A stretch of 64,000 nucleotides of DNA from Luteolibacter arcticus (GTDB lineage Bacteria; Verrucomicrobiota; Verrucomicrobiia; Verrucomicrobiales; Akkermansiaceae), in the NCBI RefSeq assembly GCF_025950235.1, contig NZ_JAPDDT010000001.1, forward strand, positions 310,001 through 374,000. Reading direction: 5' to 3'. Under the pieces are notes generated by a model that saw only the letters and a list, made by a program, of their open reading frames with translations, was not told where the DNA came from and did not search any database. A program made the translations under genes and the position numbers. Positions 18,124 through 30,143 of this stretch are shown one piece after another; position 1 is the stretch's first letter, and each line of letters opens with the position of its first letter.

Positions 18124-19980
18124 CTAGCGCTTCGCGCTGCGGTGTTGGAAAGGCTGGGACTCGATGACGGAAAGGATCAGCGTTTGCATTTTCAGGTTGT
18201 CCTTGCGGAGCTTGGCAACGAGGTCGGTGACGACGGGCTCGTCGTAGTACTCCAGCGGACGGCCCAAGGCGTAGGCTAGCATCTTGCGGCTGAGGTTGCG
18301 GAGGAAAAGTTCGTCCGAGGCGAGCAGCAGTTGCTTGAGCTCCTTGGGCGTCGAGAAGGAGATGTCACCGGGCAGCGTGGCCTTGGAGTCGATGGGATTG
18401 CCATTCGCGTCCTTGGTCCGCCAGCGGCCGATCGCATCGAAGTTCTCCAGGCCGAAGCCCAGCGGGTCGATCTTCTCGTGGCAGCCGGCGCAGGAGGCTT
18501 TGGTGCGATGCACCTCCAGCGTCTCGCGGAAGGACAGCCCCTCGGTTGACTTGTCGTCGCCGGGGAGGACGCCGGCATCGGGCGGGGGTGGGGGGGGAGG
18601 GGTGCCTAACAGGGTGTCGAGGATCCACTTGCCGCGCTTCACCGGACTGGTGCGGAGCGGCATGGAGGTGGCGGTGAGGATGGCGGCCTGGCCGATGACG
18701 CCGCCGCGATTCGGGTCGGTGAGTGCGATGCGCTCCATCTGCGAGCCGGAAGTGCTGGTGATGCCGTAATGCTTGGCGAGTTCGGCGTTCGCGAAGGTGT
18801 AGTCAGCATGCAGCAGCTCCAGCGCGGGACGATTCGCGCGGACGAGGTGGTTGAAGAATTCGACCGACTCGCGATACATCGAGATGCGCAAGCTTGGCGT
18901 GAAGGTGGGAAAGCGCTTCGAGTCGGGCGCGGCCACTTCGCGCAGTTCATCGAAGCCCAACCACTGTCCGGCGAAGTGCCGGGAGATCGTTTCGGAGCGC
19001 TTCTCAGCGATCATTCGAGACGCCTCGGCGCGCAAGGTGGCCGGGTCGGAGAGTTTGCCTTCGTCGGCCAGCTTGAGCAGCCGGCGGTCGGGCATCGAGG
19101 CCCAGAGGAAATACGAGAGGCGGGTGGCGAGCTCGAAGTCGTCGATTTGCCACTCCGGCTTGCCCGGCTGATCCGCCTCGAAGCGGAACAGGAAGGACGG
19201 ATGAATGAGCAGCGCCTGGAGCGAGGGGCGGATCGCTTCCTCGTAGCTGGCTCCGGCGGCGAGCTTCTTTTCAAAGACGGCCAGCAGGGGCGCCAGGTCC
19301 TCATCGGTCACCCGGCGGCGAAAGGCGAGCGAGGCATGCGTGAGCAGGACGGTCCGCGCGGCTTTTGCGGGTGGCATCTTGTCGCCGGGTTTCGCGACGA
19401 GCACTCGGTCGAGGTGTTTGGGGTCCTCGTAGATAGCCGCGATGACCTTCTTCGCGGCGTTGAGGTATTTCTCCATCAGCGCTGGCTGCACGAACATCGC
19501 ATCGCCGACGTTGTCGAAGCCCTCGCCGCCTGCGCCATCGGCCGGGAAATCCCTGCCCGCCTGGAAGTCGATGCCGAAGAGGTCGCGGACGGTGTAGTTG
19601 TACTCGTTGCGATTGAGCCGGCGGATGGTGGTGCGGCCCGGATTCCGCGGGAAGTTGCCGCTCTCCAGCTTCTTCAAAACGCCGCGGATTTCGGTCACGA
19701 GCAGCTTCCGCTCGGCGTCAGTCGGCAGCACGTCCTCATCATCCGGGGGCATGTCGCCCGACTCGACCTGTTCGGCGATGGTCTCCAGGAAGCGGTGATT
19801 GCGGAAGGCCGCCTCGATGGACGTCAGGTGATGGGTCTCGATCCCGCCTTTCTGCTTCTTCTCGCCGTGGCACTCGAAGCAATACTTGGAAAGCAGCGGG
19901 GTTGCCTTGTTCGCGAAGTCGTCGGCGAGGGCCGGCGAGCAGAGGGCAAACAGCAATGCGATGGGACGGCGGACGGGCAT
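18124..19980 (-). CDS. DUF1592/DUF1588 family protein with c-type cytochrome motifs
   Basis: This 618-aa protein has a signal peptide and a planctomycete-type cytochrome c segment with heme motif CFECH (YCFECHGEKKQKGG). It follows the usual order of this family: TTIRRLNRNEYNYTVRDLFGID (DUF1587), a DUF1595-like helical block (TVLLTHASLAFRRRVTDED), the large DUF1592 region (WQIDDFELATRLSYFLWASMPD), DUF1588 (RGGVIGQAAILTATS... PVKRGKWILDTLLG) with CAGCHEKIDPLGFGLENFD as a second CxxCH, and a DUF1585 C-terminus. A heptaproline run follows LLGT. Function is not established; electron transfer or heme-linked carbohydrate oxidation has been proposed. ATG 19980 is preferred over 19995. Confidence 0.9.
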   Translation of the reverse strand: MPVRRPIALLFALCSPALADDFANKATPLLSKYCFECHGEKKQKGGIETHHLTSIEAAFRNHRFLETIAEQVESGDMPPDDEDVLPTDAERKLLVTEIRGVLKKLESGNFPRNPGRTTIRRLNRNEYNYTVRDLFGIDFQAGRDFPADGAGGEGFDNVGDAMFVQPALMEKYLNAAKKVIAAIYEDPKHLDRVLVAKPGDKMPPAKAARTVLLTHASLAFRRRVTDEDLAPLLAVFEKKLAAGASYEEAIRPSLQALLIHPSFLFRFEADQPGKPEWQIDDFELATRLSYFLWASMPDRRLLKLADEGKLSDPATLRAEASRMIAEKRSETISRHFAGQWLGFDELREVAAPDSKRFPTFTPSLRISMYRESVEFFNHLVRANRPALELLHADYTFANAELAKHYGITSTSGSQMERIALTDPNRGGVIGQAAILTATSMPLRTSPVKRGKWILDTLLGTPPPPPPPDAGVLPGDDKSTEGLSFRETLEVHRTKASCAGCHEKIDPLGFGLENFDAIGRWRTKDANGNPIDSKATLPGDISFSTPKELKQLLLASDELFLRNLSRKMLAYALGRPLEYYDEPVVTDLVAKLRKDNLKMQTLILSVIESQPFQHRSAKR

Positions 19981-20025
19981 GAGGCAGACCGACAACGTCG
20001 CAAACCTCGCCCGGCTTTCAGGAGA

Positions 20026-20856
20026 TCAACTCGAACCCGTCTTTGTCAGCAGCCCCTTTTCCCGGGCGGTGCGCAGGACCGAGGCGAATGCCCAGCCGGC
20101 TAGCGACAGGTAAACGGCATTCAGGGCCAGCGCGGTGAGAAACGGGCGCATGTCGAAACCGCCGTGCTCGATCGCGCCGCGCATGCCTTCGAATACATGG
20201 GCTGGCGGGAAGACCCATGCGATCGTTTGCATCCAGCCCGGCAGGATGTGCATCGGGTAAAAGACGCAGGCGAAGGGCTGGATCATGAACGGTAACGCCC
20301 ATGCCAAGGATTCCGCGCCGTGTCCCCAGCGCAGGATCAACGCGATTGAAAAGATTCCCAGTGCCCAGCCGAAGATCATCAGGTTCGCGTAGTAGGCGAT
20401 GAGGCCGAACTTGAACTGGAGCAGGTTGAACGAGTAGGCGACGGACGCCACGACGAACAGGACGATGGCGGTGATGCCGACCCGCAGCAGGCCCACGCCG
20501 AAGGTGGCGGCGATATAGTCGGTCATCCGCACTGGCGCGGCGAAAATGTTGAGCAGGTTGCGCGTCCAGACATCCTCGAGGAAGGAGATCGAAACACCCT
20601 GCTGCGCCCGGAACAGCGCGTCCCACAGGATGATGCCGCCGATGAGGAAGGTGATGAAGTGCGGGAAACCTTTTCCGTCCGCCGCCTGCCCGCCGCCGCC
20701 GGCCTGCTGCAGGTACATCGTGACGAATCCCCACACCAGCAACTGCACCAGCGGCCAGAAGAACAGCTCGAAGGCCCGCATCGGGTTCTTCGCGTAAAGC
20801 AGCACGTAGCGGGTCAGCAGCGCGCGGATGATAGAGGGGCGGAACATGGCTTTCAA
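20026..20856 (-). CDS. ABC-2 type transporter permease
   Basis: This 276-aa protein has six hydrophobic segments and the ABC-2 membrane domain layout: [23 protein letters not shown] at the start, [23 protein letters not shown], and a C-terminal half with [23 protein letters not shown] and [12 protein letters not shown]. The last motif is typical of ABC-2 permeases exporting drugs, lipids or polysaccharides. Its start overlaps the stop of the ATPase gene by ATGA, so the two are translated together. Substrate unknown. A second frame over the same stretch (to 20905) is a shadow. Confidence 0.9.
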   Translation of the reverse strand: MKAMFRPSIIRALLTRYVLLYAKNPMRAFELFFWPLVQLLVWGFVTMYLQQAGGGGQAADGKGFPHFITFLIGGIILWDALFRAQQGVSISFLEDVWTRNLLNIFAAPVRMTDYIAATFGVGLLRVGITAIVLFVVASVAYSFNLLQFKFGLIAYYANLMIFGWALGIFSIALILRWGHGAESLAWALPFMIQPFACVFYPMHILPGWMQTIAWVFPPAHVFEGMRGAIEHGGFDMRPFLTALALNAVYLSLAGWAFASVLRTAREKGLLTKTGSS

Positions 20857-21602
20857 GGAGTGGAGCCGCCGCGGGCAATCTTGATGAAGACGTCCTCGAG
20901 GTCATCCTCCTGGAAGTGGTGGGTGATTTCCTCCGGCGTGCCCGCGGCGAGGATTTTCCCGGCGTGGAGGAAGAGCACGCGGTCGCAGACTTCCTCGATG
21001 TCGCGCATGTTGTGCGAGGTGTAGAGGATGGCCGGGTGGCGCTCCCGCTGGACGTGGCGGACCAGCTTGCGGACCTTGTCGGCGATGTCCGGGTCCAGCG
21101 AGGCGGTGGGCTCGTCCAAAAGGAGGAGTTCGGGGTCGTTGAGCAGCGCCTTGGCGAGGTTGACCCGGGTCGATTCCCCGGCGCTGAGCTGGCCGGTGGG
21201 TTTCTCGGCGAGCTTGGAGATTTCGAGGAGTTCGAGCAGCTCGGTGACCTTCTGTTTCGGTTTCGGCACCGAGTAGAGCCGGGCGAAGATTTCCAGATTG
21301 TGCCGGACCTTCAGGTTCCCCGGCAGGGTCGCGTAGGTGGTGCAGAAATTCGCGCGCTGAAGGATTTCCAGCCGGTGCTTCTGGAGGTCCATGCCGAAGG
21401 CCCGGATCGCCCCGCCGCTGGGGGTGGTCAGGCCGAGGATCATGTTCATCAGGGTGGTTTTGCCCGCGCCATTGACGCCGAGCAGCCCGACCGTTTCCCC
21501 GGCGCGGACTTGGAAAGAGACTCCGTCCACCGCCGTGAAGTCGTCGAATTTCTTCGCCACAGCGTCGACTTCCAGGATCACCTCGCTCACGCGGCCGAGC
21601 AT
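20853..21602 (-). CDS. ABC transporter ATP-binding protein
   Basis: This 249-aa ATPase has Walker [10 protein letters not shown] (with [19 protein letters not shown]), a Q-loop region around the [10 protein letters not shown] segment, the signature [16 protein letters not shown], Walker [14 protein letters not shown] and the switch [14 protein letters not shown]. The signature is LSAGE rather than the common LSGGQ. The C-terminus [17 protein letters not shown] is usual for partners of ABC-2 permeases. The ATG at 21602 is chosen; a GTG at 21590 is an alternative. It is translationally coupled to the permease and divergent from fusA with a 147-bp gap. Confidence 0.92.
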   Translation of the reverse strand: MLGRVSEVILEVDAVAKKFDDFTAVDGVSFQVRAGETVGLLGVNGAGKTTLMNMILGLTTPSGGAIRAFGMDLQKHRLEILQRANFCTTYATLPGNLKVRHNLEIFARLYSVPKPKQKVTELLELLEISKLAEKPTGQLSAGESTRVNLAKALLNDPELLLLDEPTASLDPDIADKVRKLVRHVQRERHPAILYTSHNMRDIEEVCDRVLFLHAGKILAAGTPEEITHHFQEDDLEDVFIKIARGGSTP

Positions 21603-21749
21603 CGGGCGGATTGGAATTCCGTCCAGACGGGAAATTCGGGGCGAACAAGGCGGAAAATCCGTGAGTCCGGGGTTGCCATTCGCCCGCTTCCGATTATGGA
21701 AGTCGCCCCGGCGCGAGCCGGATGCCCCAACCACATCACACTCAAGAGC

Positions 21750-23840
<2,091 letters not shown>

Positions 23841-23861
23841 TTTGCGATTCAGTTTACCAAG

Positions 23862-23896
23862 GCCCGCCATCCGCAAGGGTGGCGGGCTTTTTGTTT
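23862..23896 (+). terminator. Rho-independent terminator after fusA
   Basis: GCCCGCCA (23863-23870) and TGGCGGGC (from 23880) form a GC-rich stem around tccgcaagg, followed by ttttt and then tttt. It lies 22 bp after the fusA stop. Confidence 0.9.
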
Positions 23897-23904
23897 TCGT
23901 GTCG

Positions 23905-24055
23905 CGGCGCGTCTATGACCGTCGGCTGATTGGCGGCAGTGCGCCGCATCGTAGGATTCTGTCTCCGGGGCCACAAGGATGCGGCTGGAGCCGCTGAAGT
24001 GCGACGGTCATCGTCCTTCGCCAAGCTTACGGAGAACAAGTAGACGCGCGGCTAC
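23905..24055 (+). repeat. Dispersed ~150-bp palindromic repeat, copy A
   Basis: This segment shares many blocks, in the same order and orientation, with 44268-44406: tggcggcag, gccgcatcg, gattc, ccacaaggatgcggc, gaagtgcg and cggtcat. Inside it gccgcat and atgcggc are inverted, and the ends (gcgcgtctatgaccg / cggtcat...agacgcgc) also pair, so it can form a large hairpin. No coding frame is credible. It fills the gap between the fusA terminator and the PATR gene terminator. Confidence 0.7.
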
Positions 24056-24084
24056 ATCGGAGCCGGATCGGATTCCAGCCTATC

Positions 24085-24124
24085 GCAAAAAAAGCCCCGG
24101 TCGTGGATCACGACCGGGGCTTTC
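24085..24124 (-). terminator. Rho-independent terminator of the 1891-aa PATR gene
   Basis: Read leftwards, AGCCCCGGTCGTG pairs with CACGACCGGGGCT in a 13-bp perfect stem with a 3-base loop, followed by a run of seven Ts. It lies 23 bp beyond the stop of the gene at 24147-29822 and ends that transcript. Confidence 0.92.
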
Positions 24125-24146
24125 GGAGCGCTTATGTCAGACGGAC

Positions 24147-27100
24147 TTACAGGTTCGTCACGCTCACGCGGAGGAAGCCCTTGGTGGGGAATCCGTTTGA
24201 TCCGTCGAGGCTGAACGTCCGGTATTCGTAGCCGGTGGGTGCGTCTGGCAGGTTGGTGACCACGGGGGAGACGGGAGTCACGGCCTCCGTGAAGCTGACC
24301 AGGTTGGTGCTGCCTTGGATGGTGTAGGTGAATCCATCCATCACAGCGGTTGGCGACGGGCCAGGGCCGAATGCCGGGGTGCCGCTGCGCACGGCGATGG
24401 TCATGAGGAGTTCCGGAGTGGAATCGCCATCGATGCTGCCGTCGGCCTTGAATTGATAGATCTTGGCATTGTCACTGCCGCTCTTCGGATCTCCGCCGAG
24501 GGCGAATTCGAGCGAGTTCGCTTGTCCGTCGTTGTCGGGGTCCGCGGCGGTTCCGACGATGGCGGGATTGCCGGTATCACTTGGGAAATAAGTGGCGATC
24601 CAAGTGCTGTAAGGCGAACCGGCCGACGCGGTGAGGGTGACCTTCGAGGCATCGTTGTAGTCGATGATGAAGGTGTTCGCTCCGACCACCACGCTCGCAC
24701 CGTTCGCGAGGCCCGAGAAGGTGCCGGTGAGCGAGCCACCGGTGTAGTCGATGATCGTCAGCTTGGTGCCGCCGGGGACTGCACCCGCGCCGATTTCGGT
24801 GAAGGAGGCGGTGGAGCCGCCGAGGTTGACTGCACCGGAAGCGACGAGCCGATCAGCGGTAATGGCGGTGCTGTTGATCTCGAGTGCGAGGGTGCCGCCG
24901 CTCGCGAAGGTGGCGGAGGTGCTGGCGAAGTTGCCGATACCGTTGCCGGGAGCGAGGGTGCCGAAGCTGTTGACCGTCAATGCCGACCCGGGGGAGCCGG
25001 TTCCGCCGAGGGTTCCGGCAAAGACGGTGGTGGCACCGGTGTAGGTGTTGGCCCCGGTGAGGGTGGTTTTGCCGGTGCCAACCTGCGCCACTGCGCCGGT
25101 GCCGGAGATGACGTTGGCGAAGGTGCCCGCGGTGTCACTGCGGTTGAAGGCGAGGCGAGCGTTGTTGGTCACGTTCATGATGCCGAGCGTGCCGGTGGTG
25201 CCACCGGAGCCGACCATCAGGGTGCCTCCCGAGATGAGCCAGGTTTGGTTGGCCGCAACCATGGTGTTGGCTCCGGAGAGGGCGAGCGTGCCCGTGCCAG
25301 CCTTGATGAATGCGGCATTGGCGGCACCGTTTTGCAAGGTCGACTGGATCTCCAGATCGATGCCGCTGGTGGTATATCCTTGGGCGACCGTGAATGTGGT
25401 GTTGCCTTGGCGCAGCGGTGAGAGACCCACGCCGCTGATGACCGAGACCGTTCCCGAGGGGAGGGTGTTCAACGTCGAGCTCCCGGCGAAGAAGTCGAGG
25501 TTCATGTTCGCGGCGCCGGTGATGAAGCCACCGGTCATGTTGATGGTGGCGTTGCCAAGCGTCTGGTTGCTTGTCGAGTTCACATTCATCGTTCCCCCGA
25601 GGAGGTTGATGGTGCTCAATCGAGTGGCGTCCGTGGCGTAGCCGGTGGCATCGCCGACACTCAGGCGAAGGGTGGCTCCGGTGGCGACATTGGCGGTGCC
25701 GCGAATCGTGCCGGCGCTGCCGCCTCCGCCGGTGAGGTCGAGCGTGCCGGCGAGAATATTGGTCACGCCGGTGTAGCTTTTCAGGGAGTTGAAGGTAAGC
25801 GTGCCCGCACCGGTTTTGGTCACTCCGGTCGTGCCGGTGATGAGCGAAGCGATGGTCAGTCCTCCCGCGGTGTTGTTCTGATGGATGATCAGATCGGTGG
25901 TGCCGCTTCCGAGCGAAGTGCCGCCGGTGATGGTGGTGGTATTCGCTCCCACGGCCGGGGTGACGAGGATGCCGCCGCTGGTGATGACATTCGCGCCGGA
26001 GAGCGTTTGGGTGACAGCAGCGGCGGTGTTGAAGCGCAGCGAATTCACCGTCAGAGCGCCGGAAGTATTGGTCGCGGTGATGTCCGCATTTCCCGTGGCC
26101 GTGAGCCAGTCATTGGTGAAGGTGGCGAGACCCGTGATTGGAGCCGCATTGCCGTTGGTGACTGCCCATGTGTTGCCTCCGAAGGTTGCCCAGCCGCCGA
26201 GGATGCCGGCGGTGTTGGCCGTGGAGGTGATGACGCTCGCTCCGCTGGCGATGGTCAGGGCACCTCCGTTGGCTGCGGCGCGGGTGATCGTCGCGGCATT
26301 GGCACCGGTGCCGGTGGTGGCAGTGGAGGCGAAGTTCAGCACGCCGCCATCGGCGCGGAAGGCTCCTGCTTTCAGGTTATTGAGGCCGGTGAGCGTCCAG
26401 GTGCCCACTCCCTGCTTGTTGAAGTTGATGAGCTGCGTGGGGGAAGGCTGGATGATGCCGACAAAGCTGCCAGCGCCCTGACCATTGAAGGTAACCCCGA
26501 ACGCGGCGGTAGCGCTAGTGAAGGCAGGGCTGGAGAAGGTCAGCAGTCCCGACCCGCTAGCGGTGACGACACCCCCCGCGGCGGCGGTGTTGAAACCCAG
26601 GATGCGGTTTGTGGTCTCACCCGCGCCGACATACTGCAAACCGGTGACACCGGCTCCCGTGAGGGCGATCGTGCTGAAGGAAGTACCGATGTTGTTCACC
26701 GAAGCCGTGACGAGATTGCCCGCGCCGATGGAAACACTGCCGCCGGAGGTGGCGTTCAAGGTGCCGCCGCCGATCACTGCCAGTGTGCCACCGGTGATGG
26801 TGACCGCACCGCCATCAATGGAACCGGTATTGCCGATGGCCAGGGTTCCCAAAGACACAGTGGTCGTACCCGAATAGGTATTGGCTGCGGTAAGGGTGGT
26901 GCGGCCCGGGCCGGACTGCGTGAGGCTGTTGGCACCGCTCAAAGGAGACGTGATGGTGAGATTCGAGGTAGGACCTCCGCCAAAACGATATCCCCCCGCG
27001 ACGGGTGTGAACGTACCGGAGTAGGTCACAGTCCCGGTAGCCCCGAGTGCCAGGGCATTGAATCCGGTCAAGTCGATGCTTTCCGAAGTATCCCCTGAAA

Positions 27101-29822
27101 AGGCAACGGATCCCGCCGAGGTGCTGACGATCTTGCCGGATGCGAGAATGGCGGGGACGGACATCGGAGCGGCGAAGGAACCGCCGGTATTGATGGTGAT
27201 GCCGTTCGCCGCGATGGACGCCAGGTGGGAAGTGCTGCCAAAGGTGACCGCGCCTCCGCTATTGATGACGATGGTGCCCGCAGTGTCGGTGAAGGAAGAG
27301 CTTGCACCGACGTTGAAGACCCCGCCGACGGTGAGCGCACCGGTCGTCAGGGTGCCGTTGTTGGTGAAGGTCCCGTTGGCAGTGAAGGCTCCGGTATTGG
27401 TGATCGTTCCGTTGTTGGTCCCCGAGCTGCCGGCGGACATTGCGATGGAACCGACGTTGAAGATGCCGGTGCTGTTGTTGTTGAAGATGCCGGCCACGGC
27501 ACTACCGCCGCCCATCGTGAGGGCGCCGAGCGTGGTGATGCTGCCGTTGTTAGAAAGGACGGCGTTGTTGTTGGTGGCGATGGAGATGCCGCTGGTGCCG
27601 TTGATCACGGCGCCAGTGCCCACCGTGAGGGTGTTGACATTGACGGCGGTGCTGCCGGTGTAGTTGTTGTTTGTTCCGTTGATCGTCCCGTTGGTCAGGA
27701 AGTTGCCGCCCTTTTGGAAATTGCCGCCTCCGGTGATGTTCTGGGTGGCGCTCAGCGTTCCCGCACCAAGGTTGAAGGTTGCGCCCGGGCTGACATTGAT
27801 GCCGCTGGTGGAGAGGACGCCTGCCGCGCCGTTCTGTCCTGTCGTGGATCCCATTTGGAAGGTGCCTTGCACGACATTGGTGACACCGGTGTAGCTCTGC
27901 GTGCCGCTCACAGCGATGGTGCCCGCGCCGGTCTTGGTCACGGAGGATGCGGACGTGTTGTTGGAGAGGTTCGAGATGATCGTGGTCGTGCCGGCCGTCT
28001 GGTTCAGCACGAGTTCGCCTCCGGCGATGGCGGGAGTGATCGCGCCGGCACCCGAGATGGTGGTGTTCCCATTGGAAAGGTAACCGCCGGTGGTCAGCGT
28101 GAACCCGGCCAAGGCAATCGTGTTTCCGGCAATCGCGGTGTTGCGGATCGCCGTCGTGTTCGAGTTGCCACCGAGGGTGTAGGTGCCAGCGGTGCCCGAA
28201 GTGAGATCGGCGATACCGGACAGCGTCACGGTGCCGGTCACGAAGGGGGTGTATCCACCGAGAGTGGACACGCCGACGATGGTGCTGTTAGCGGCATCCT
28301 TGGCACCCCAATCCGCGCCGACGGTGACGTAGGGCGCGCCGGTGATAGAATCCACGATGAGGCTCGAGGCGGTGCCGGTTGAAGTCAGGGCGATTCCGCC
28401 CGACCCGACATTGAGCGAGCCTCGTAGCGTCCGGTCGACGGGGCCCAGGTTGATCGTGGCGGTGCCGGAGGTCCGTGTGATGTTCGCGGACGCGCCTCCG
28501 AGATGGGTGGCGGCCACGGATTCGGCGAAAGTGCCGCCATCGAGGGTGATGGTGCCGTTGTTCGCGAAGGTGAGATCACCTCCACCCAGCTTGGAATTGT
28601 TGTTGGTGACATAGTTCAGCAGCAAGGTGCCGCCGCCGGCAGTCGTCGTGCCGATGTTGGTGCCTCCAGTGTAGGTATTGTTTCCCCGCAGATCCGTGGT
28701 TCCGGTTCCGATGGAAAGCAAGGGACCGCTGCCGGTGATGTTGCCAGTGAAGATGGAGACCACTCCATTGGAATTGATGGTGGTGCCGCCGACCATCGTG
28801 ATCGGACTATCAATCGTGCCGGCGAGGCCTTGGTTGGCAAATGTGCCGTTGTTGGAAACAATCGGCCGGGTGACGTTGCCTGCCGTATTCTGGTAGAATC
28901 CGAAGGTGCCACCACTGTTGATGGTGACGGTGCCGGTGCCTTGGAGCAGCGAGGTGGTCTCGACGCTCAGGACTCCAGCATTGATCGCGATGTTTCCATT
29001 GGTGATCTCAGTGCCGACGAGCGCGATCACGTTGGCTCCGGTCTTGCTCAAGGTGAAGCCAGCCAAATCGAGCGTGGGAGTTGATCCCGGGCGGATGTCC
29101 CAGCGGCCGGTGCCTCCGATCGTCGCATCTGCCGTGAGTTCGAGGCGGTTTACCGCATTTAACTGGGTTCCCGCGTTATTGATGAGGGCTCCGTTACCGC
29201 CGACCCCGGTCCCGGCGATCTGGAAAATTTCGTTGTTGGTGATCGCTTGCCCGTTGAGGTCGACCGTGGCTCCGCTGGAAACAATGGTTTCCGCGGCCGT
29301 TCCTCCCGCTCCAAGGGCGGTGGTCGATGCGGTTCTCAAAGTGCCCGCGGTAACGAAGGTTGGGTCGCCGTAGGTGTTGGTGCCGCTGAGGACGAGGGTG
29401 CCGGCACCTGCTTTGGTGAGCGAACTGAAATCGGCGACGTTGTCGGCCAGCGACTCCGCGACCGTGGCGGTATCGGCGGCGTTGGTCACCGTGATGGTGC
29501 TTGCCAAGTCATCCGACAGATTGAGGGAGCCGGCACCATTGGCGATGATGAAGCCGGTCGAGCCGAAGGTCAGGTTGTTGAACGTATTGGCCGAGGTGAC
29601 GGTGATCGTCTCGGCGGTGCCGTTGAAAATCGCGTTCTCGTTCTGGGTCCAGACGACGTTGCCGGGCAGCCAGTTGGTGTTGGGGGCGGAGGTGTCCCAG
29701 TTGTCGGTGGGGCCTGCCTGATCCCAGGTCAGATCGGCATAGGCCGGGCCGGCGGCGAGCGCAATTGTCGCGGAGAACGCGTGCTGCGAAATGAAGCGGA
29801 ATAGTCCTTTAGGTTTTTTCAT
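24147..29822 (-). CDS. Giant autotransporter-associated beta-strand repeat (PATR) protein
   Basis: This 1891-aa secreted protein starts with a signal peptide (MKKPKGLFRFISQHAFSATI...AYA) and a verrucomicrobial PATR N-terminus (LTWDQAGPTDNWDTSAPNTNW). Most of its length is Gly/Thr/Asn/Ser-rich beta-helix repeats with the recurring pattern LTKxGxGTLxLSGxNTYxGxT, for example SLTKAGAGTLVLSGTNTYGDP, TTLTGANTYTGATTV and QVGTGKTTLTGANTYTG. Near the C-terminus, PDNDGQANSLEFALGGDP is a dockerin-like calcium segment common in Verrucomicrobia, then a ~110-aa beta domain ending TKGFLRVSVTNL. No beta-barrel or PEP-CTERM motif is present, so how it is anchored is unclear. The role is probably surface adhesion or polysaccharide binding (inference). 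Preceded by a ~320-bp gap, followed by a strong terminator. Confidence 0.9.
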   Translation of the reverse strand: MKKPKGLFRFISQHAFSATIALAAGPAYADLTWDQAGPTDNWDTSAPNTNWLPGNVVWTQNENAIFNGTAETITVTSANTFNNLTFGSTGFIIANGAGSLNLSDDLASTITVTNAADTATVAESLADNVADFSSLTKAGAGTLVLSGTNTYGDPTFVTAGTLRTASTTALGAGGTAAETIVSSGATVDLNGQAITNNEIFQIAGTGVGGNGALINNAGTQLNAVNRLELTADATIGGTGRWDIRPGSTPTLDLAGFTLSKTGANVIALVGTEITNGNIAINAGVLSVETTSLLQGTGTVTINSGGTFGFYQNTAGNVTRPIVSNNGTFANQGLAGTIDSPITMVGGTTINSNGVVSIFTGNITGSGPLLSIGTGTTDLRGNNTYTGGTNIGTTTAGGGTLLLNYVTNNNSKLGGGDLTFANNGTITLDGGTFAESVAATHLGGASANITRTSGTATINLGPVDRTLRGSLNVGSGGIALTSTGTASSLIVDSITGAPYVTVGADWGAKDAANSTIVGVSTLGGYTPFVTGTVTLSGIADLTSGTAGTYTLGGNSNTTAIRNTAIAGNTIALAGFTLTTGGYLSNGNTTISGAGAITPAIAGGELVLNQTAGTTTIISNLSNNTSASSVTKTGAGTIAVSGTQSYTGVTNVVQGTFQMGSTTGQNGAAGVLSTSGINVSPGATFNLGAGTLSATQNITGGGNFQKGGNFLTNGTINGTNNNYTGSTAVNVNTLTVGTGAVINGTSGISIATNNNAVLSNNGSITTLGALTMGGGSAVAGIFNNNSTGIFNVGSIAMSAGSSGTNNGTITNTGAFTANGTFTNNGTLTTGALTVGGVFNVGASSSFTDTAGTIVINSGGAVTFGSTSHLASIAANGITINTGGSFAAPMSVPAILASGKIVSTSAGSVAFSGDTSESIDLTGFNALALGATGTVTYSGTFTPVAGGYRFGGGPTSNLTITSPLSGANSLTQSGPGRTTLTAANTYSGTTTVSLGTLAIGNTGSIDGGAVTITGGTLAVIGGGTLNATSGGSVSIGAGNLVTASVNNIGTSFSTIALTGAGVTGLQYVGAGETTNRILGFNTAAAGGVVTASGSGLLTFSSPAFTSATAAFGVTFNGQGAGSFVGIIQPSPTQLINFNKQGVGTWTLTGLNNLKAGAFRADGGVLNFASTATTGTGANAATITRAAANGGALTIASGASVITSTANTAGILGGWATFGGNTWAVTNGNAAPITGLATFTNDWLTATGNADITATNTSGALTVNSLRFNTAAAVTQTLSGANVITSGGILVTPAVGANTTTITGGTSLGSGTTDLIIHQNNTAGGLTIASLITGTTGVTKTGAGTLTFNSLKSYTGVTNILAGTLDLTGGGGSAGTIRGTANVATGATLRLSVGDATGYATDATRLSTINLLGGTMNVNSTSNQTLGNATINMTGGFITGAANMNLDFFAGSSTLNTLPSGTVSVISGVGLSPLRQGNTTFTVAQGYTTSGIDLEIQSTLQNGAANAAFIKAGTGTLALSGANTMVAANQTWLISGGTLMVGSGGTTGTLGIMNVTNNARLAFNRSDTAGTFANVISGTGAVAQVGTGKTTLTGANTYTGATTVFAGTLGGTGSPGSALTVNSFGTLAPGNGIGNFASTSATFASGGTLALEINSTAITADRLVASGAVNLGGSTASFTEIGAGAVPGGTKLTIIDYTGGSLTGTFSGLANGASVVVGANTFIIDYNDASKVTLTASAGSPYSTWIATYFPSDTGNPAIVGTAADPDNDGQANSLEFALGGDPKSGSDNAKIYQFKADGSIDGDSTPELLMTIAVRSGTPAFGPGPSPTAVMDGFTYTIQGSTNLVSFTEAVTPVSPVVTNLPDAPTGYEYRTFSLDGSNGFPTKGFLRVSVTNL

Positions 29823-30143
29823 GAGGTATGATGGCGGCTAAGGCCCTACGAGGAGAACGAATTGACGCGACTGCTGGAGTGCGCTCAAGTTCTTCAGGGT
29901 GTTTGTCCAAAAGAACGGTTTTTATTGAGCAATCCACACAATCTCCGGGGGTGGCGCTTTATGCACGTATTCGCAACCTATTTGAGCATTGATGTCGAAG
30001 CATTCGACAGGCCAATCTGAAAAATTGACCGTACGGCGCGCTCGAAATGAAAAGGACCGGCCAAGGGGGGGGCTGCGTGGTCATGGCCTCCTCGTCCATC
30101 AGCTTCTAGATCGCTGCCAAGGCGACCTGCCATGAATGCTTTC
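29823..30143. promoter_or_regulatory. Intergenic region upstream of the 1891-aa PATR gene
   Basis: These 321 bp lie between the PATR gene start and the stop of the GNAT gene, both on the minus strand, so they hold the PATR promoter and 5' leader. The stretch is less GC-rich than its surroundings near 29900-30030. I see no convincing Shine-Dalgarno before the PATR ATG, no terminator and no credible coding frame. Confidence 0.35.

Noticed and set aside
20916-21749. Upstream extension of the elongation factor G frame (278 codons)
   Set aside because: It runs antisense to the ABC ATPase gene and has no EF-G sequence; the ATG at 21750 matches the family start.
24315-28382. Three long open frames (368, 405 and 385 aa) antisense to the 1891-aa PATR gene
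   Set aside because: They arise from the Gly/Thr/Val-rich repeats read backwards in GC-rich DNA. The peptides are Gly/Asp/Arg-rich without motifs, and the sense strand has signal peptide, repeats and a matching terminator.
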